64,000 nucleotides of DNA from Pseudomonadales bacterium (GTDB lineage: Bacteria; Pseudomonadota; Gammaproteobacteria; Pseudomonadales; JAHRWD01): NCBI GenBank assembly GCA_016763075.1, contig JAESUM010000003.1, forward strand, positions 1 to 64,000. Reading direction: 5' to 3'. Positions 38,581 through 46,164 of the stretch are shown here, piece by piece (positions within the stretch are counted from its first letter, which is position 1; every line of letters begins with the position of its first letter). The position numbers were made by a program, and so were the translations under genes. The notes under the pieces were generated by a model, which was not told the origin of the DNA, searched no databases, and was given only the letters and a program-made list of their open reading frames with translations.

Positions 38581-39972
38581 ATGAGTAGCATGGAAGCGAT
38601 CGACTTTGAAAGTGTCCAAGATGACGAGCAAGCAGATGCCTTGCCCCAAGCTCATCAACCTCTTCGTATTGCGTTACTAGGCTACCGAAGCAAACCATTT
38701 TGCGGCGGTCAGGGAATCTATATACAGTTCCTCAGCACCGCGCTCTGCGATTACGGCCATCAGGTCGATGTAATATCGGGCCCGCCATACCCCAATCTTG
38801 ACCCGCGGGTTCGGCTGATAAAAATCCCCAGCCTTGAACTGTTTGAACAATTTAATTGGATTCCTCGCACATCCCCCAAAAATTTGCTCGACTCAACCAA
38901 TCGCTTTGAATACGTAAGCAAACTTACCGGCGGCTTTCCAGAACCCGAAACCTTTGGCCGGCGCGTTGTTCAATACTTCAGAGACAACGGCTGCCAATAC
39001 GACATTGTGCACGACAACCAAAGTCTCTGTTACGGACTACTTGAACTACAAAATATGGGCGTGCCATTGGTCACCACCATTCATCACCCCATTACCCGCG
39101 ACCGTAGAATCGAGCTAAAAAGCGCCACAGGCCCTTGGGCTCGGTTACTCGTAAGGCGCTGGCATAACTTCTTAAGCATGCAGCAAAAAGTGGTCAATAA
39201 GCTAAACCACGTGGTGACAGTATCGGAGCATTCCAGAAAAGATATCTCAGATGATTTCAACCGCTCTGAACAACGTATCGATTTGGTGTATAACGGCATC
39301 GATACCAAGCAGTTCAAACCCATCAAAGGTATTGAACGCAAACCCTTTCGGCTTATGGCCATGGCCAGCGCCGATGTCCCGTTAAAAGGGCTCGAATTCC
39401 TGCTAGGTGCCTTGGCAATATTGCAAAAAGATTACCCAGAGCTAGACCTGTTGCTGGTTGGCCAGCCCAAACCCGGCGGGCCCACTGAAAAGCTGATCAA
39501 CAAACTCGGCATTGCCGACAAAATCCAATTCGTCAGTGGCATTAGCACCGAGCAATTAGTGCAGTATTACGTCGAAGCCACCATTGCCGTTACCGCCTCA
39601 CTTTACGAAGGTTTTGGGCTGCCCATTGGCGAAGCCATGGCCTGCGGCGTTCCGGTAGTTTCCTCCGATGGTGGCGCACTGCCAGAAGTCGTTGGTGATG
39701 CTGGCCTGGTTGTACCTTGCGGCGATGCCCAAGCATTAGCAACCGCCATTGGCCGGCTGCTAGATAACCCGTTGCTAAGAATTAAACTTGGCGAAAAAGG
39801 CCGTCAACGGATTCTCGAAACTTTTAGTTGGACAGTAGCTGCGGGCGAAATGACCCACCTATACCAACGCGTTTTGAACCCCAGCAAGCTTGAAGCAGCC
39901 AACACCAAAATCGCCCCCATCGCCGAGCAAGCCATAGAATCCGACGAAGTAGCCCTCGCATGCAAACCTTAG
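38581..39972 (+). CDS. GT4-family glycosyltransferase
   Basis: This 463-residue retaining GT-B glycosyltransferase has the N-terminal acceptor domain (GYRSKPFCGGQGIYIQFLS) and a nucleotide-sugar domain with the EX7E pattern in EGFGLPIGEAMACGVPVV. There is no signal peptide. The first 25 residues are acidic and probably disordered. It overlaps the methyltransferase gene downstream by 13 nt, so the products act in one pathway, probably building or modifying a glycan or glycolipid. Donor and acceptor are unknown. Confidence 0.9.
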   Translation: MSSMEAIDFESVQDDEQADALPQAHQPLRIALLGYRSKPFCGGQGIYIQFLSTALCDYGHQVDVISGPPYPNLDPRVRLIKIPSLELFEQFNWIPRTSPKNLLDSTNRFEYVSKLTGGFPEPETFGRRVVQYFRDNGCQYDIVHDNQSLCYGLLELQNMGVPLVTTIHHPITRDRRIELKSATGPWARLLVRRWHNFLSMQQKVVNKLNHVVTVSEHSRKDISDDFNRSEQRIDLVYNGIDTKQFKPIKGIERKPFRLMAMASADVPLKGLEFLLGALAILQKDYPELDLLLVGQPKPGGPTEKLINKLGIADKIQFVSGISTEQLVQYYVEATIAVTASLYEGFGLPIGEAMACGVPVVSSDGGALPEVVGDAGLVVPCGDAQALATAIGRLLDNPLLRIKLGEKGRQRILETFSWTVAAGEMTHLYQRVLNPSKLEAANTKIAPIAEQAIESDEVALACKP

Positions 39973-40673
39973 ACCTCGACCGAATCTGTTTTGAAGACAC
40001 CGAACGAGTGCTCGACGTAGGCTGCGGTGAAGGGCGACTGAGTTTACACACCTATTCCCACGCCAACGTACAGGCAGTTGGGGTAGATATGTGCTTAGAA
40101 GATCTACAAACCGCCCAGTCCCGATTTGCTGAATTCGACGAAAAAAGCACCGAAAAACAGTTTAGCCTTAGCCAAACTGATGCCTACCGACTACCTTTCC
40201 CTGACCACTGCTTTGATAAAGTATTCTGCTCTGAAGTGCTCGAACACTTACACGAATACCCCAAAGCGCTGGCAGAAATTGAGCGCGTGTTAAAGCCCGG
40301 CGGCGTGTTTGTTGCTAGTGTGCCACGCTGGTGGCCAGAAAAAATCTGCTGGTGGCTCAGCGCTGCTTACCACGAAGTAGAAGGTGGCCACGTACGCATT
40401 TTCAAAGAACAAGAGCTGCAATCAGCCATCGAAGAGTTTGGCTTCACCCGCTTCGATAAACACTGGGCGCACTCGCTGCACTCACCCTATTGGTGGCTAC
40501 GGTGTATGTTTTGGAAAAACCAAGAAGAAAACTGGGCGGTTAAGTTGTACCACCGTTTTTTAGTCTGGGATTTGATGGCACAGCCGGCGCTAACAAAAAT
40601 CCTTGATACCCTGCTCAACCCAATCATGGGTAAAAGTGTGGTGCTGTATTTCCGAAAAGGGCTAAAACCTTGA
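39960..40673 (+). CDS. Class I SAM-dependent methyltransferase
   Basis: The 237 residues show the Rossmann methyltransferase motifs: VLDVGCGEGRLSLHTY (SAM binding), GVDMCLED, DKVFCSEVLEHL and LKPGGVFVASVP. It resembles Methyltransf_11-type enzymes. Overlap with the upstream glycosyltransferase (13 nt) and the downstream gene (4 nt) puts it in a three-gene operon. A sugar or lipid-linked substrate is inferred from context. Confidence 0.9.
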   Translation: MQTLDLDRICFEDTERVLDVGCGEGRLSLHTYSHANVQAVGVDMCLEDLQTAQSRFAEFDEKSTEKQFSLSQTDAYRLPFPDHCFDKVFCSEVLEHLHEYPKALAEIERVLKPGGVFVASVPRWWPEKICWWLSAAYHEVEGGHVRIFKEQELQSAIEEFGFTRFDKHWAHSLHSPYWWLRCMFWKNQEENWAVKLYHRFLVWDLMAQPALTKILDTLLNPIMGKSVVLYFRKGLKP

Positions 40674-41704
40674 GCAAGATCCGTCTTGCGAAGGGTGATA
40701 ATCCCCTCGACTATTTTCAACCCTCCGTAGACTTCATCCTCAAAACCCAATGTTCCGACGGCTCCATTCCCTGGTTTACCGGCGGTCATTTAGACCCCTG
40801 GGATCACGCCGAAGCCGCAATGGGTTTGAGCATTGCAGGGCGTTACGAAGAAGCTATCGCAGCCTATAAATGGTCTGCCGACAATCAACTAAAAACCGGC
40901 GCATGGTGGGCTAAATATGTAGATGGCCAGCCGGTAATGGACGACGAAGCCCGCTACGAAACCAATTTTATCGCCTACATTGCCACCGGTGTCTGGCACC
41001 ATTATTTGATCACCGCAGACCGCGCATTCCTCGAACAAATGTGGCCCTGCGTAGAACCTGCAATTAATTACGTACTGTCACTTCAAGCAGCCAATGGCAC
41101 CATTACCTGGGCCATCGACCACAAAGGCATTGCCAAACCCGATGCACTCGTCACCGGTTGTAGCTCTGTCTACAAAAGTATCGAATGCGCCGTCAATATC
41201 GCCTTCGCGCTCGGGCAAGCTAAACCTGACTGGGCCACCGGAAGAGCTGCATTAGGCGATGCAATGCTTCATCACCCAGAACGTTTCGACCAAAGCAAAG
41301 CCCGATACTCAATGGACTGGTTCTATCCAATTCTCACCGGTGTCTATCAAGGGCAACGAGCTAGCGAACATATCACCAAACACTGGGATACCTTCATCAA
41401 ACAAGATATGGGCTGCCTGTGTGTGTCCGATGAACCCTGGGTAACCGTTGCTGAATCCTGCGAGCTAACCATGGCGTTAATCGCCACAGGAAAACGCGAT
41501 GCAGCAGTAGAACTGTTCAGCTGGCTGCATCAGTTTAGAAGTGAAGACGGTGTTCACTGGACTGGCTATCAATATGATCTAGACCTTTTGTGGCCCAACG
41601 AACAACCCACCTGGACAGCCGGAGCCGTACTGCTCGCAGCAGATGCGCTTTGCGATGCCACACCTGCTTCAAAGATATTTACTGAAGTGAATTTGCTGGG
41701 TTAG
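40670..41704 (+). CDS. Alpha-toroid (prenyltransferase/glycosidase-like) protein
   Basis: This 344-residue protein is built of repeated helical pairs typical of an alpha/alpha toroid. Motifs such as FILKTQCSDGSIPWF, GAWWAKYVDG and FLEQMWPCVEPAINYVLSLQ resemble six-hairpin glycosidases and prenyltransferase-fold proteins. No catalytic pair can be assigned. It starts at TTG 40670, overlapping the methyltransferase stop by 4 nt (TTGA). It has no signal peptide, so it acts in the cytoplasm. Its place in the operon suggests it trims or binds the glycan made by the glycosyltransferase. Confidence 0.7.
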   Translation: MSKIRLAKGDNPLDYFQPSVDFILKTQCSDGSIPWFTGGHLDPWDHAEAAMGLSIAGRYEEAIAAYKWSADNQLKTGAWWAKYVDGQPVMDDEARYETNFIAYIATGVWHHYLITADRAFLEQMWPCVEPAINYVLSLQAANGTITWAIDHKGIAKPDALVTGCSSVYKSIECAVNIAFALGQAKPDWATGRAALGDAMLHHPERFDQSKARYSMDWFYPILTGVYQGQRASEHITKHWDTFIKQDMGCLCVSDEPWVTVAESCELTMALIATGKRDAAVELFSWLHQFRSEDGVHWTGYQYDLDLLWPNEQPTWTAGAVLLAADALCDATPASKIFTEVNLLG

Positions 41705-41733
41705 CTCTATTGGCATGATTTGAGAACGACCTG

Positions 41734-41937
41734 TTACTGCCATTGCAGGTCGCGGTGAGATTGTGCACAGTCACAAAGATATAAACTGATAAGGCTCTGA
41801 TACGGAATTCCTTTCTCCTCAGCCATCACTTTAACGTACGCGATAGTATCCTCATCTAAACGAATCGTAATTTTCTTCTTCAGCTTCTGAGCGTACGGGT
41901 TAGGAGTAGACTTCGAAAAATCGTAATTTTTACGCAT
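41734..41937 (-). CDS. brnA: BrnA-type antitoxin (orphan)
   Basis: The 67 residues match BrnA antitoxins: a basic start (MRKNYDFSKSTPNPYAQKLK) and a ribbon-helix-helix part (ITIRLDEDTIAYVKVMAEE). The ATG at 41937 follows GAGGAA. In an intact module the toxin gene brnT would end across this start; here only a remnant remains (41930-42060), so the antitoxin has no partner in this window. It may persist as a regulator or protect against related toxins. Confidence 0.8.
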   Translation of the reverse strand: MRKNYDFSKSTPNPYAQKLKKKITIRLDEDTIAYVKVMAEEKGIPYQSLISLYLCDCAQSHRDLQWQ

Positions 41938-42060
41938 AACGGAATTCCTCATAAGTAATACGTTCCTGCTTGTCGACTTTTCGCGGATGCTCTCTGTGAT
42001 ACCAATATAATTATGCCCTGCCTGTAGCCTGTTCAATATTCAGAATCGAGAACTATTGCA
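41930..42060 (-). pseudogene. Decayed brnT toxin remnant
   Basis: Reading leftward, one frame gives PRKVDKQERITYEEFRYA and a stop at 41930-41932, matching the C-terminus of BrnT toxins. That stop overlaps the brnA ATG by 8 nt, as in intact operons. Just upstream, in another frame, is YIGITE, which matches the BrnT core before the strand that should lead to that tail. The middle of the protein is missing, so a deletion plus a frame change has destroyed the toxin. Confidence 0.65.
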
Positions 42061-42120
42061 CCACTTTGAAAGGTCGATAGCCTGTCAGAGAAAGAAAAAA
42101 ACTTGGTAAGTTAACCGCTT

Positions 42121-42140
42121 ATTGAAAGTTCGCTTTCAAT
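42121..42140. promoter_or_regulatory. Inverted repeat upstream of the antitoxin gene
   Basis: ATTGAAAG-TTCG-CTTTCAAT is a perfect 8-bp inverted repeat 37 bp before the antitoxin ATG. Antitoxins of this class usually repress their own operon, so this is a likely operator. Confidence 0.5.
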
Positions 42141-42176
42141 CTCTAACCACTGTGAATACTACTAGAGAACATCCCC

Positions 42177-42371
42177 ATGCCATTAAACGCGAAAGAAGAT
42201 GCCACGCGCCAGATCGACCATTTGCCCGATCAGGCCACATTGAATGACATTATGTACGAACTTTATGTAAAGCAAAAAATTGAAGGGGGAATTAAGGCGA
42301 TAGAGGAAGGCCGCACCGTTCCCCATGATCAAATCAAGGCACGTATCATGGCGCGACATAAATCACCATGA
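42177..42371 (+). CDS. Antitoxin of a ParE/RelE-type module
   Basis: This 64-residue protein has the pattern of small antitoxins paired with ParE/RelE toxins (IDHLPDQATLNDIMYELYVKQ and IEEGRTVPHDQIKARI). It ends in ATGA, overlapping the start of the toxin frame at 42368. The toxin has a stop at codon 5, so the module is probably inactive. An inverted repeat lies upstream. Confidence 0.75.
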   Translation: MPLNAKEDATRQIDHLPDQATLNDIMYELYVKQKIEGGIKAIEEGRTVPHDQIKARIMARHKSP

Positions 42372-42676
42372 TCATCGAATGAGCAGAACCTTCTGAACTG
42401 GATTTGGGTGATATTTATGCCTATATCGCCCGCGATGTACCTTTCTATGCCGAACAATCTATTGATCAGATTATCGAGTCAACCAACCTCCTTACCGATC
42501 AGCCATTGATGGGGCGTGAAGTACCAGAAGCTGAACGCAAGGATATACGAGAGTTACTTTTTCAGAATTACCGCATTATCTATCTGATAAAAACTGACTA
42601 TCTTTACATTGTCGCAGTGATTCGCGGTAGTCGGGATTTAACCAGAATGGAACATAAACCCTGGGAGATTATTTAA
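42368..42676 (+). pseudogene. ParE/RelE-family toxin with a stop at codon 5
   Basis: From the ATG at 42368 the frame reads MIIE, stop, AEPSELDLGDIYAYIARD and onward to 42676. Toxins of this family usually have Trp at the stop position (as in VVWTEPA), so TGG has become TGA at 42380-42382. The remaining 98 codons are intact, including FQNYRIIYLIKTDYLYIVAVIRGSRDL. Restart at TTG 42404 would give a 90-residue product without the first strand, likely inactive. Confidence 0.75.
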
Positions 42677-42826
42677 CCAGCTGTTGATATTCGCTTTCGC
42701 TGAATCGAACCAGGTGCAAGGCAAAACCAGGCGGTCAACGCGGTTGGATCAAGAAACTCAGGACATCAATCGATGCGTGCCCCTTTTGCTGTTGTCGCGG
42801 TTCAAACTTGATACTAAGTTCGTTAA

Positions 42827-42930
42827 CTATTGTGTCCCCATAATGACTTCCTCAGCGATTTCTTCAAAGTAACCAATAGTATCTTCATCTGATTTAACCC
42901 AATATGGGGGCAAAATGGCTCTCGCATAAA
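42827..42930 (-). pseudogene. BrnA-like antitoxin fragment
   Basis: Reading leftward, a short frame ends in VKSDEDTIGYFEEIAEEV and a stop at 42827-42829. It resembles the ITIRLDEDTIAYVKVMAEE part of the BrnA at 41734, but the protein is cut short and has no proper start. It lies just upstream of the potassium channel gene on the other strand. Confidence 0.4.
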
Positions 42931-42952
42931 AACCCCTTAATAAGGCACCGCT

Positions 42953-43870
42953 ATGGCATCCCAACCTGACAAAACCACTTCAGCTGCTCGGACCGCAACC
43001 CGTCAGATACGACCGACGGCGGCAAAAAACGGCGGTACTTTTCGGGTTCACACCAAAGGCCTAAGCAGTTCGTTAATAAATGATTTTTATTACCGAGTAA
43101 TGCTCGCCACCTGGCCACAGTTTTTTATCTCCGCAATTCTGGTTTACCTGTGTATTAACGCAGGCTTTGCGCTGGTCTATTTTCTGGGCGGCGACATGAT
43201 CATCAACGCCCGCCCCAACTCGTTTATCGACGCGTATATCTTCAGCTTTCAAACCAGCACCACCATCGGTTACGGCTCTTTACTGCCCCAAAACGGCATC
43301 GCCCACGCCGTTGTGATGGTCGATGTGTTCTCCGGTTTACTATTTGTCGCGGTGCTAACCGGGCTGGTATTTGCACGTCTTGCAAAACCGCGAGCCAGCG
43401 TACTGTTTGGCAATCAGGTTGTGATAGCCCAGCACTGCGGCCAACCCGCACTGCTGATGCGCCTGGCCAATGGCCGCAAACGATCCTCCATCGTTAACTG
43501 CAAAGTAAGTGCCGTATTGTTGATGGAAGACCGCGACCCAGAGAGTATTTTCGAGCGCCGCTTTATCGATATTAAACTGGAGCGCGACAACATCCCCATC
43601 TTCTCCCTGACCTGGACATTGGTACACACTATTGACGAACATAGCCCGCTCTACGGCCTTGATAAAGCAGCCATCGAAAGCTACGCCACTATGCTAATTA
43701 TCACCCTCGATGGTATTGAAGATATTTTTGCCCAGACCGTACACACCAACCACTTTTACGAAGCCAAAGATTTTATCTTCAATAAGTGCTTTGCCAGTAT
43801 TTTCAGCCAACATAAAGATGGTAGTCGCATGATTGATTACACACGATTTCACGATCTGGAAGATCTGTGA
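42953..43870 (+). CDS. Inward-rectifier type potassium channel (KirBac family)
   Basis: This 305-residue protein has two membrane helices (about 54-78 and 118-140) flanking a pore loop with the selectivity filter TTIGYGSLLP, then a cytoplasmic beta-rich domain (from about 150) typical of Kir channels (VIAQHCGQPALLMRLANGRK and IFSLTWTLVHTIDEHSPLYG). It should conduct K+ through the inner membrane, gated by lipid or ligand. AAGG lies eight bases before the ATG. It sits alone inside the accessory patch, between toxin relics and REP-like repeats, so it may have come by transfer. Confidence 0.92.
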   Translation: MASQPDKTTSAARTATRQIRPTAAKNGGTFRVHTKGLSSSLINDFYYRVMLATWPQFFISAILVYLCINAGFALVYFLGGDMIINARPNSFIDAYIFSFQTSTTIGYGSLLPQNGIAHAVVMVDVFSGLLFVAVLTGLVFARLAKPRASVLFGNQVVIAQHCGQPALLMRLANGRKRSSIVNCKVSAVLLMEDRDPESIFERRFIDIKLERDNIPIFSLTWTLVHTIDEHSPLYGLDKAAIESYATMLIITLDGIEDIFAQTVHTNHFYEAKDFIFNKCFASIFSQHKDGSRMIDYTRFHDLEDL

Positions 43871-43909
43871 TCCAACATCTATCGCGAAATTTTTTACTGA
43901 AGCAAGTAA

Positions 43910-43934
43910 GTTGGGCAGAAGCATGAAGCCCAAC
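43910..43934. repeat. REP-like palindrome
   Basis: GTTGGGC-n11-GCCCAAC lies 40 bp after the channel gene stop. A second, degenerate copy follows at 43958-43981 (TTGGGCTTCGC...CCAA). The core resembles the palindrome at 44838-44871. Confidence 0.55.
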
Positions 43935-43957
43935 GGGGCAAGATCGATTAAACATTT

Positions 43958-43981
43958 TTGGGCTTCGCAGGCTCAGTCCAA
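43958..43981. repeat. Degenerate REP-like palindrome
   Basis: TTGG...CCAA arms enclose GGCTTCGCAGGCTCAGT. TTGGGCTTCGC matches the left part of the REP at 44838-44871 when read on the minus strand. Confidence 0.4.
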
Positions 43982-44080
43982 GCTACGAGCTGGTTGCTAT
44001 TTGGTAGGAGGCAAGCGCTTCTTCGTTAAACTTAAACTTATTTTGAATTTTTATAGGCTTTACTAAAAAATAAGCATTCG

Positions 44081-44734
44081 CTAATGCAAAGCCTCTTGCT
44101 GCTCAGCGGGTGTAAGCTCACTGTATTTCTTAGCACCCATCTCTTCTACAAAGAATTCTCTGAGTAGTTTTATATCGTTTGTCATAGCATCTCCGTGGAT
44201 CTTATCTTTGATTAATTTATTCATATAATCGAGAACTGTTTCCGGAGTTCCATTTTTTCCTGTGTTGCTTATCTCATTGAGATTAATCATAACGCTTAGG
44301 TCTTCTGGCGGTAAATCTTCTATAAACAACTGCTCAAAAAGAGATTTACTTGCACGCCTATCGAAGGCATATTTCATATAGTTTTTTTCAACACCATACT
44401 TATCTTTACAGGTCATTTTATGACGGTTGCGATTGAGGAATTGCAGCATTTGGGTGCCGCTGGGGTTGTTGATTCCGTGGTGTTTTAACATATGCTTTCC
44501 TATCCACTTTTTTGTATTTTTAGCAACATCGAGTCCAGAGAAAGTGAAAATAAAACAAATTTTTCTAGCAAGAGATCTCATACTTGAACTATTGTCGTGG
44601 GTGTAACGTTTCTCTATAGAAGAAGACTGTGCTCCAACTGTATTGGCCGCCAAGGTTATGCAGGCTGGGCAATTGTTGCTGTCTTGGAGCCGGCATAAAG
44701 TGCGCTTCTGTTGACTAAAACAAACAATACCCAT
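44081..44734 (-). CDS. Hypothetical protein, probably frameshifted near its N-terminus
   Basis: I do not recognise this AT-rich 217-residue frame. The C-terminal 140 residues are hydrophilic and well formed (KKWIGKHMLKHHGINNPSGT, MTCKDKYGVEKNYMKYAFD). The listed start at 44734 has no ribosome site. In another frame an ATG at 44748 has a strong AAAGGA site and encodes a signal-peptide-like MRKFLWVLFVLVNRSALYAG before stopping after 30 codons, so the true gene may be a secreted protein broken by a frameshift around 44655-44670. A start at 44580 is also possible. Confidence 0.5.
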   Translation of the reverse strand: MGIVCFSQQKRTLCRLQDSNNCPACITLAANTVGAQSSSIEKRYTHDNSSSMRSLARKICFIFTFSGLDVAKNTKKWIGKHMLKHHGINNPSGTQMLQFLNRNRHKMTCKDKYGVEKNYMKYAFDRRASKSLFEQLFIEDLPPEDLSVMINLNEISNTGKNGTPETVLDYMNKLIKDKIHGDAMTNDIKLLREFFVEEMGAKKYSELTPAEQQEALH

Positions 44735-44790
44735 AAAAACTTTCTCATTATTTTGTCCTTTGTTTATTTCCGGTTTTTATTTTTTAAACA

Positions 44791-45414
44791 TTACGTGTTG
44801 TAATTTACCGCGTATTTTATAGGGCGGCGTGTAGCGTGTAGGTCGGGCAGAGCTTGCGAAGCCCAACCTACCGGTTCGCCAAATATTTCGAGTTCGGATT
44901 CTTGATAGAAATTACCCCAGTTTTCATCCAACCAACCGTGTTCTATATATTGGTGAATGGTTGAATATTGCCCATCAACCGCGTTTTTTACATGCCCGTG
45001 TTTAACCCGGTTGTAATGAATGTAATCAATATGTTTTGCAGAATCGTTTTCATCACGAATCAAATGTTCCCAATATCGTCTTTACCAAATACCGCGTTCT
45101 CGTTTTGTTTTTCGGCTATCGCTTATAGGTTCCAGCTTAGGTAGTTGGCGAGAAAACCCAGATTTAATCAACATCCAACGGTTTACAAAATCATGATCGT
45201 TTTGTGGCAAGGTGAAAAGCGCGTGTATATGCTCGGGTAGTATTACCATTGCATCGAGCTTGAAAGGGTCGCGTTTTTTTACTTTGTTGATGCTTACAGG
45301 CAGCCGATTTATTTCATCAACCAATAACATGCTGCTTCTATCCGCAAGATTAATGGTAAAAAAATAGCTTGCTCCTTTTATATAAGTGCGTAAATCGGCA
45401 CGCCGGTATTTCAT
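44791..45414 (-). pseudogene. REP-associated tyrosine transposase (RAYT) with an in-frame stop
   Basis: The first part (45082-45414) has the HUH nuclease motif in LPEHIHALF and ends KRERGIW then TAA. The same frame continues RRYWEHLIRDENDSAKHIDYIHYN and includes the likely catalytic Tyr in IHQYIEHGW. Intact RAYTs read GIWQRRFWEH here, so a Gln codon has become TAA at 45082-45084. The C-terminal end of the frame is encoded by the REP-like palindrome itself. RAYT proteins cut and move REP elements; this copy looks inactivated. Confidence 0.85.
44838..44871. repeat. REP-like palindrome inside the RAYT 3' end
   Basis: GTAGGTCGGGC-n12-GCCCAACCTAC (one mismatch region, T.C against A.A) forms a strong stem. 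It overlaps the last codons of the RAYT frame, the usual link between a RAYT gene and its substrate repeat. Confidence 0.7.
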
Positions 45415-45432
45415 CGGTTTTGGTAAAACCCT

Positions 45433-46050
45433 TTAACCAACCCTCTCAAGAACCGCCAGGGTATTTACCATCGCCAGCTCACGAAATAACCCGGAAGCTA
45501 ACGCCAGTTTATAAATATCATAAGGTGCCTGGCCGCCTTTGGTTGGGTCGGGGAAGATATCGTGAATGGCCAAAATCCCACCGGGTAAAATATGCCCTGC
45601 CCAGCTTCTGTAGTCTGTCATGGCGGCTTCGATGCTGTGACCGCCATCAATAAAGACCATCGCTAATGGAATGCTCCAAAATTTGGCGGCAATACCAGAG
45701 CTGGTTACTAACGGCACCACTACATCTTCAAGGCCTGCTGCTTTCATGTTTTTGCGGAACTCGCGGAAGCTATCGAGGCATTCGGCCCCAGCATCGTAAA
45801 GATCAGCATCGTGGTATTCCTCGCCTAGCTGGTGCTCTTCTGAACCACGATGGTGGTCTAGTGCATACAGTAACGAGTCATTTTCCTGGCAGCCGGCACC
45901 AAAATAGAGGGTAGATTTTCCGCAGTAGCTGCCTACTTCAAGGCATGGCCCGAGGGTGGAAACTTTTTTGGCATATTCGTAAAGGGCTGCGCCTTCATCG
46001 TTGGCTAGAAAGCCTTTTACTGAATTTGGGTCAACTTTTAAAGATGGCAT
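45433..46050 (-). CDS. Class I SAM-dependent methyltransferase (Methyltransf_24-like)
   Basis: This 205-residue methyltransferase has the SAM site LGPCLEVGSYCGKSTLYFGA, an acidic loop LYALDHHRGSEEHQ, and the metal/active-site-like IDGGHSIEAAMTDYRSW and GGILAIHDIFPDP. This style is found in enzymes modifying sugars or small metabolites, often beside glycosyltransferases. It lies 19 bp from the RAYT frame and 3.7 kb from the glycosyltransferase operon on the opposite strand, so a link with that operon is only a suggestion. Confidence 0.85.
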   Translation of the reverse strand: MPSLKVDPNSVKGFLANDEGAALYEYAKKVSTLGPCLEVGSYCGKSTLYFGAGCQENDSLLYALDHHRGSEEHQLGEEYHDADLYDAGAECLDSFREFRKNMKAAGLEDVVVPLVTSSGIAAKFWSIPLAMVFIDGGHSIEAAMTDYRSWAGHILPGGILAIHDIFPDPTKGGQAPYDIYKLALASGLFRELAMVNTLAVLERVG

Positions 46051-46164
46051 AATCTACTTCCTGTTTGATTTTAATACGGCGAGCGGTTTGGTTTATTTGA
46101 GCGGCAGTTGCCGTTGCTTGGCTACTGCTGTTCAACTGCTTTTTTAACTATTTTTTAACTACAG

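Noticed and set aside
42684-42872. 62-residue frame after the toxin relic
   Set aside because: The composition is not protein-like and it overlaps the BrnA-like relic on the other strand.
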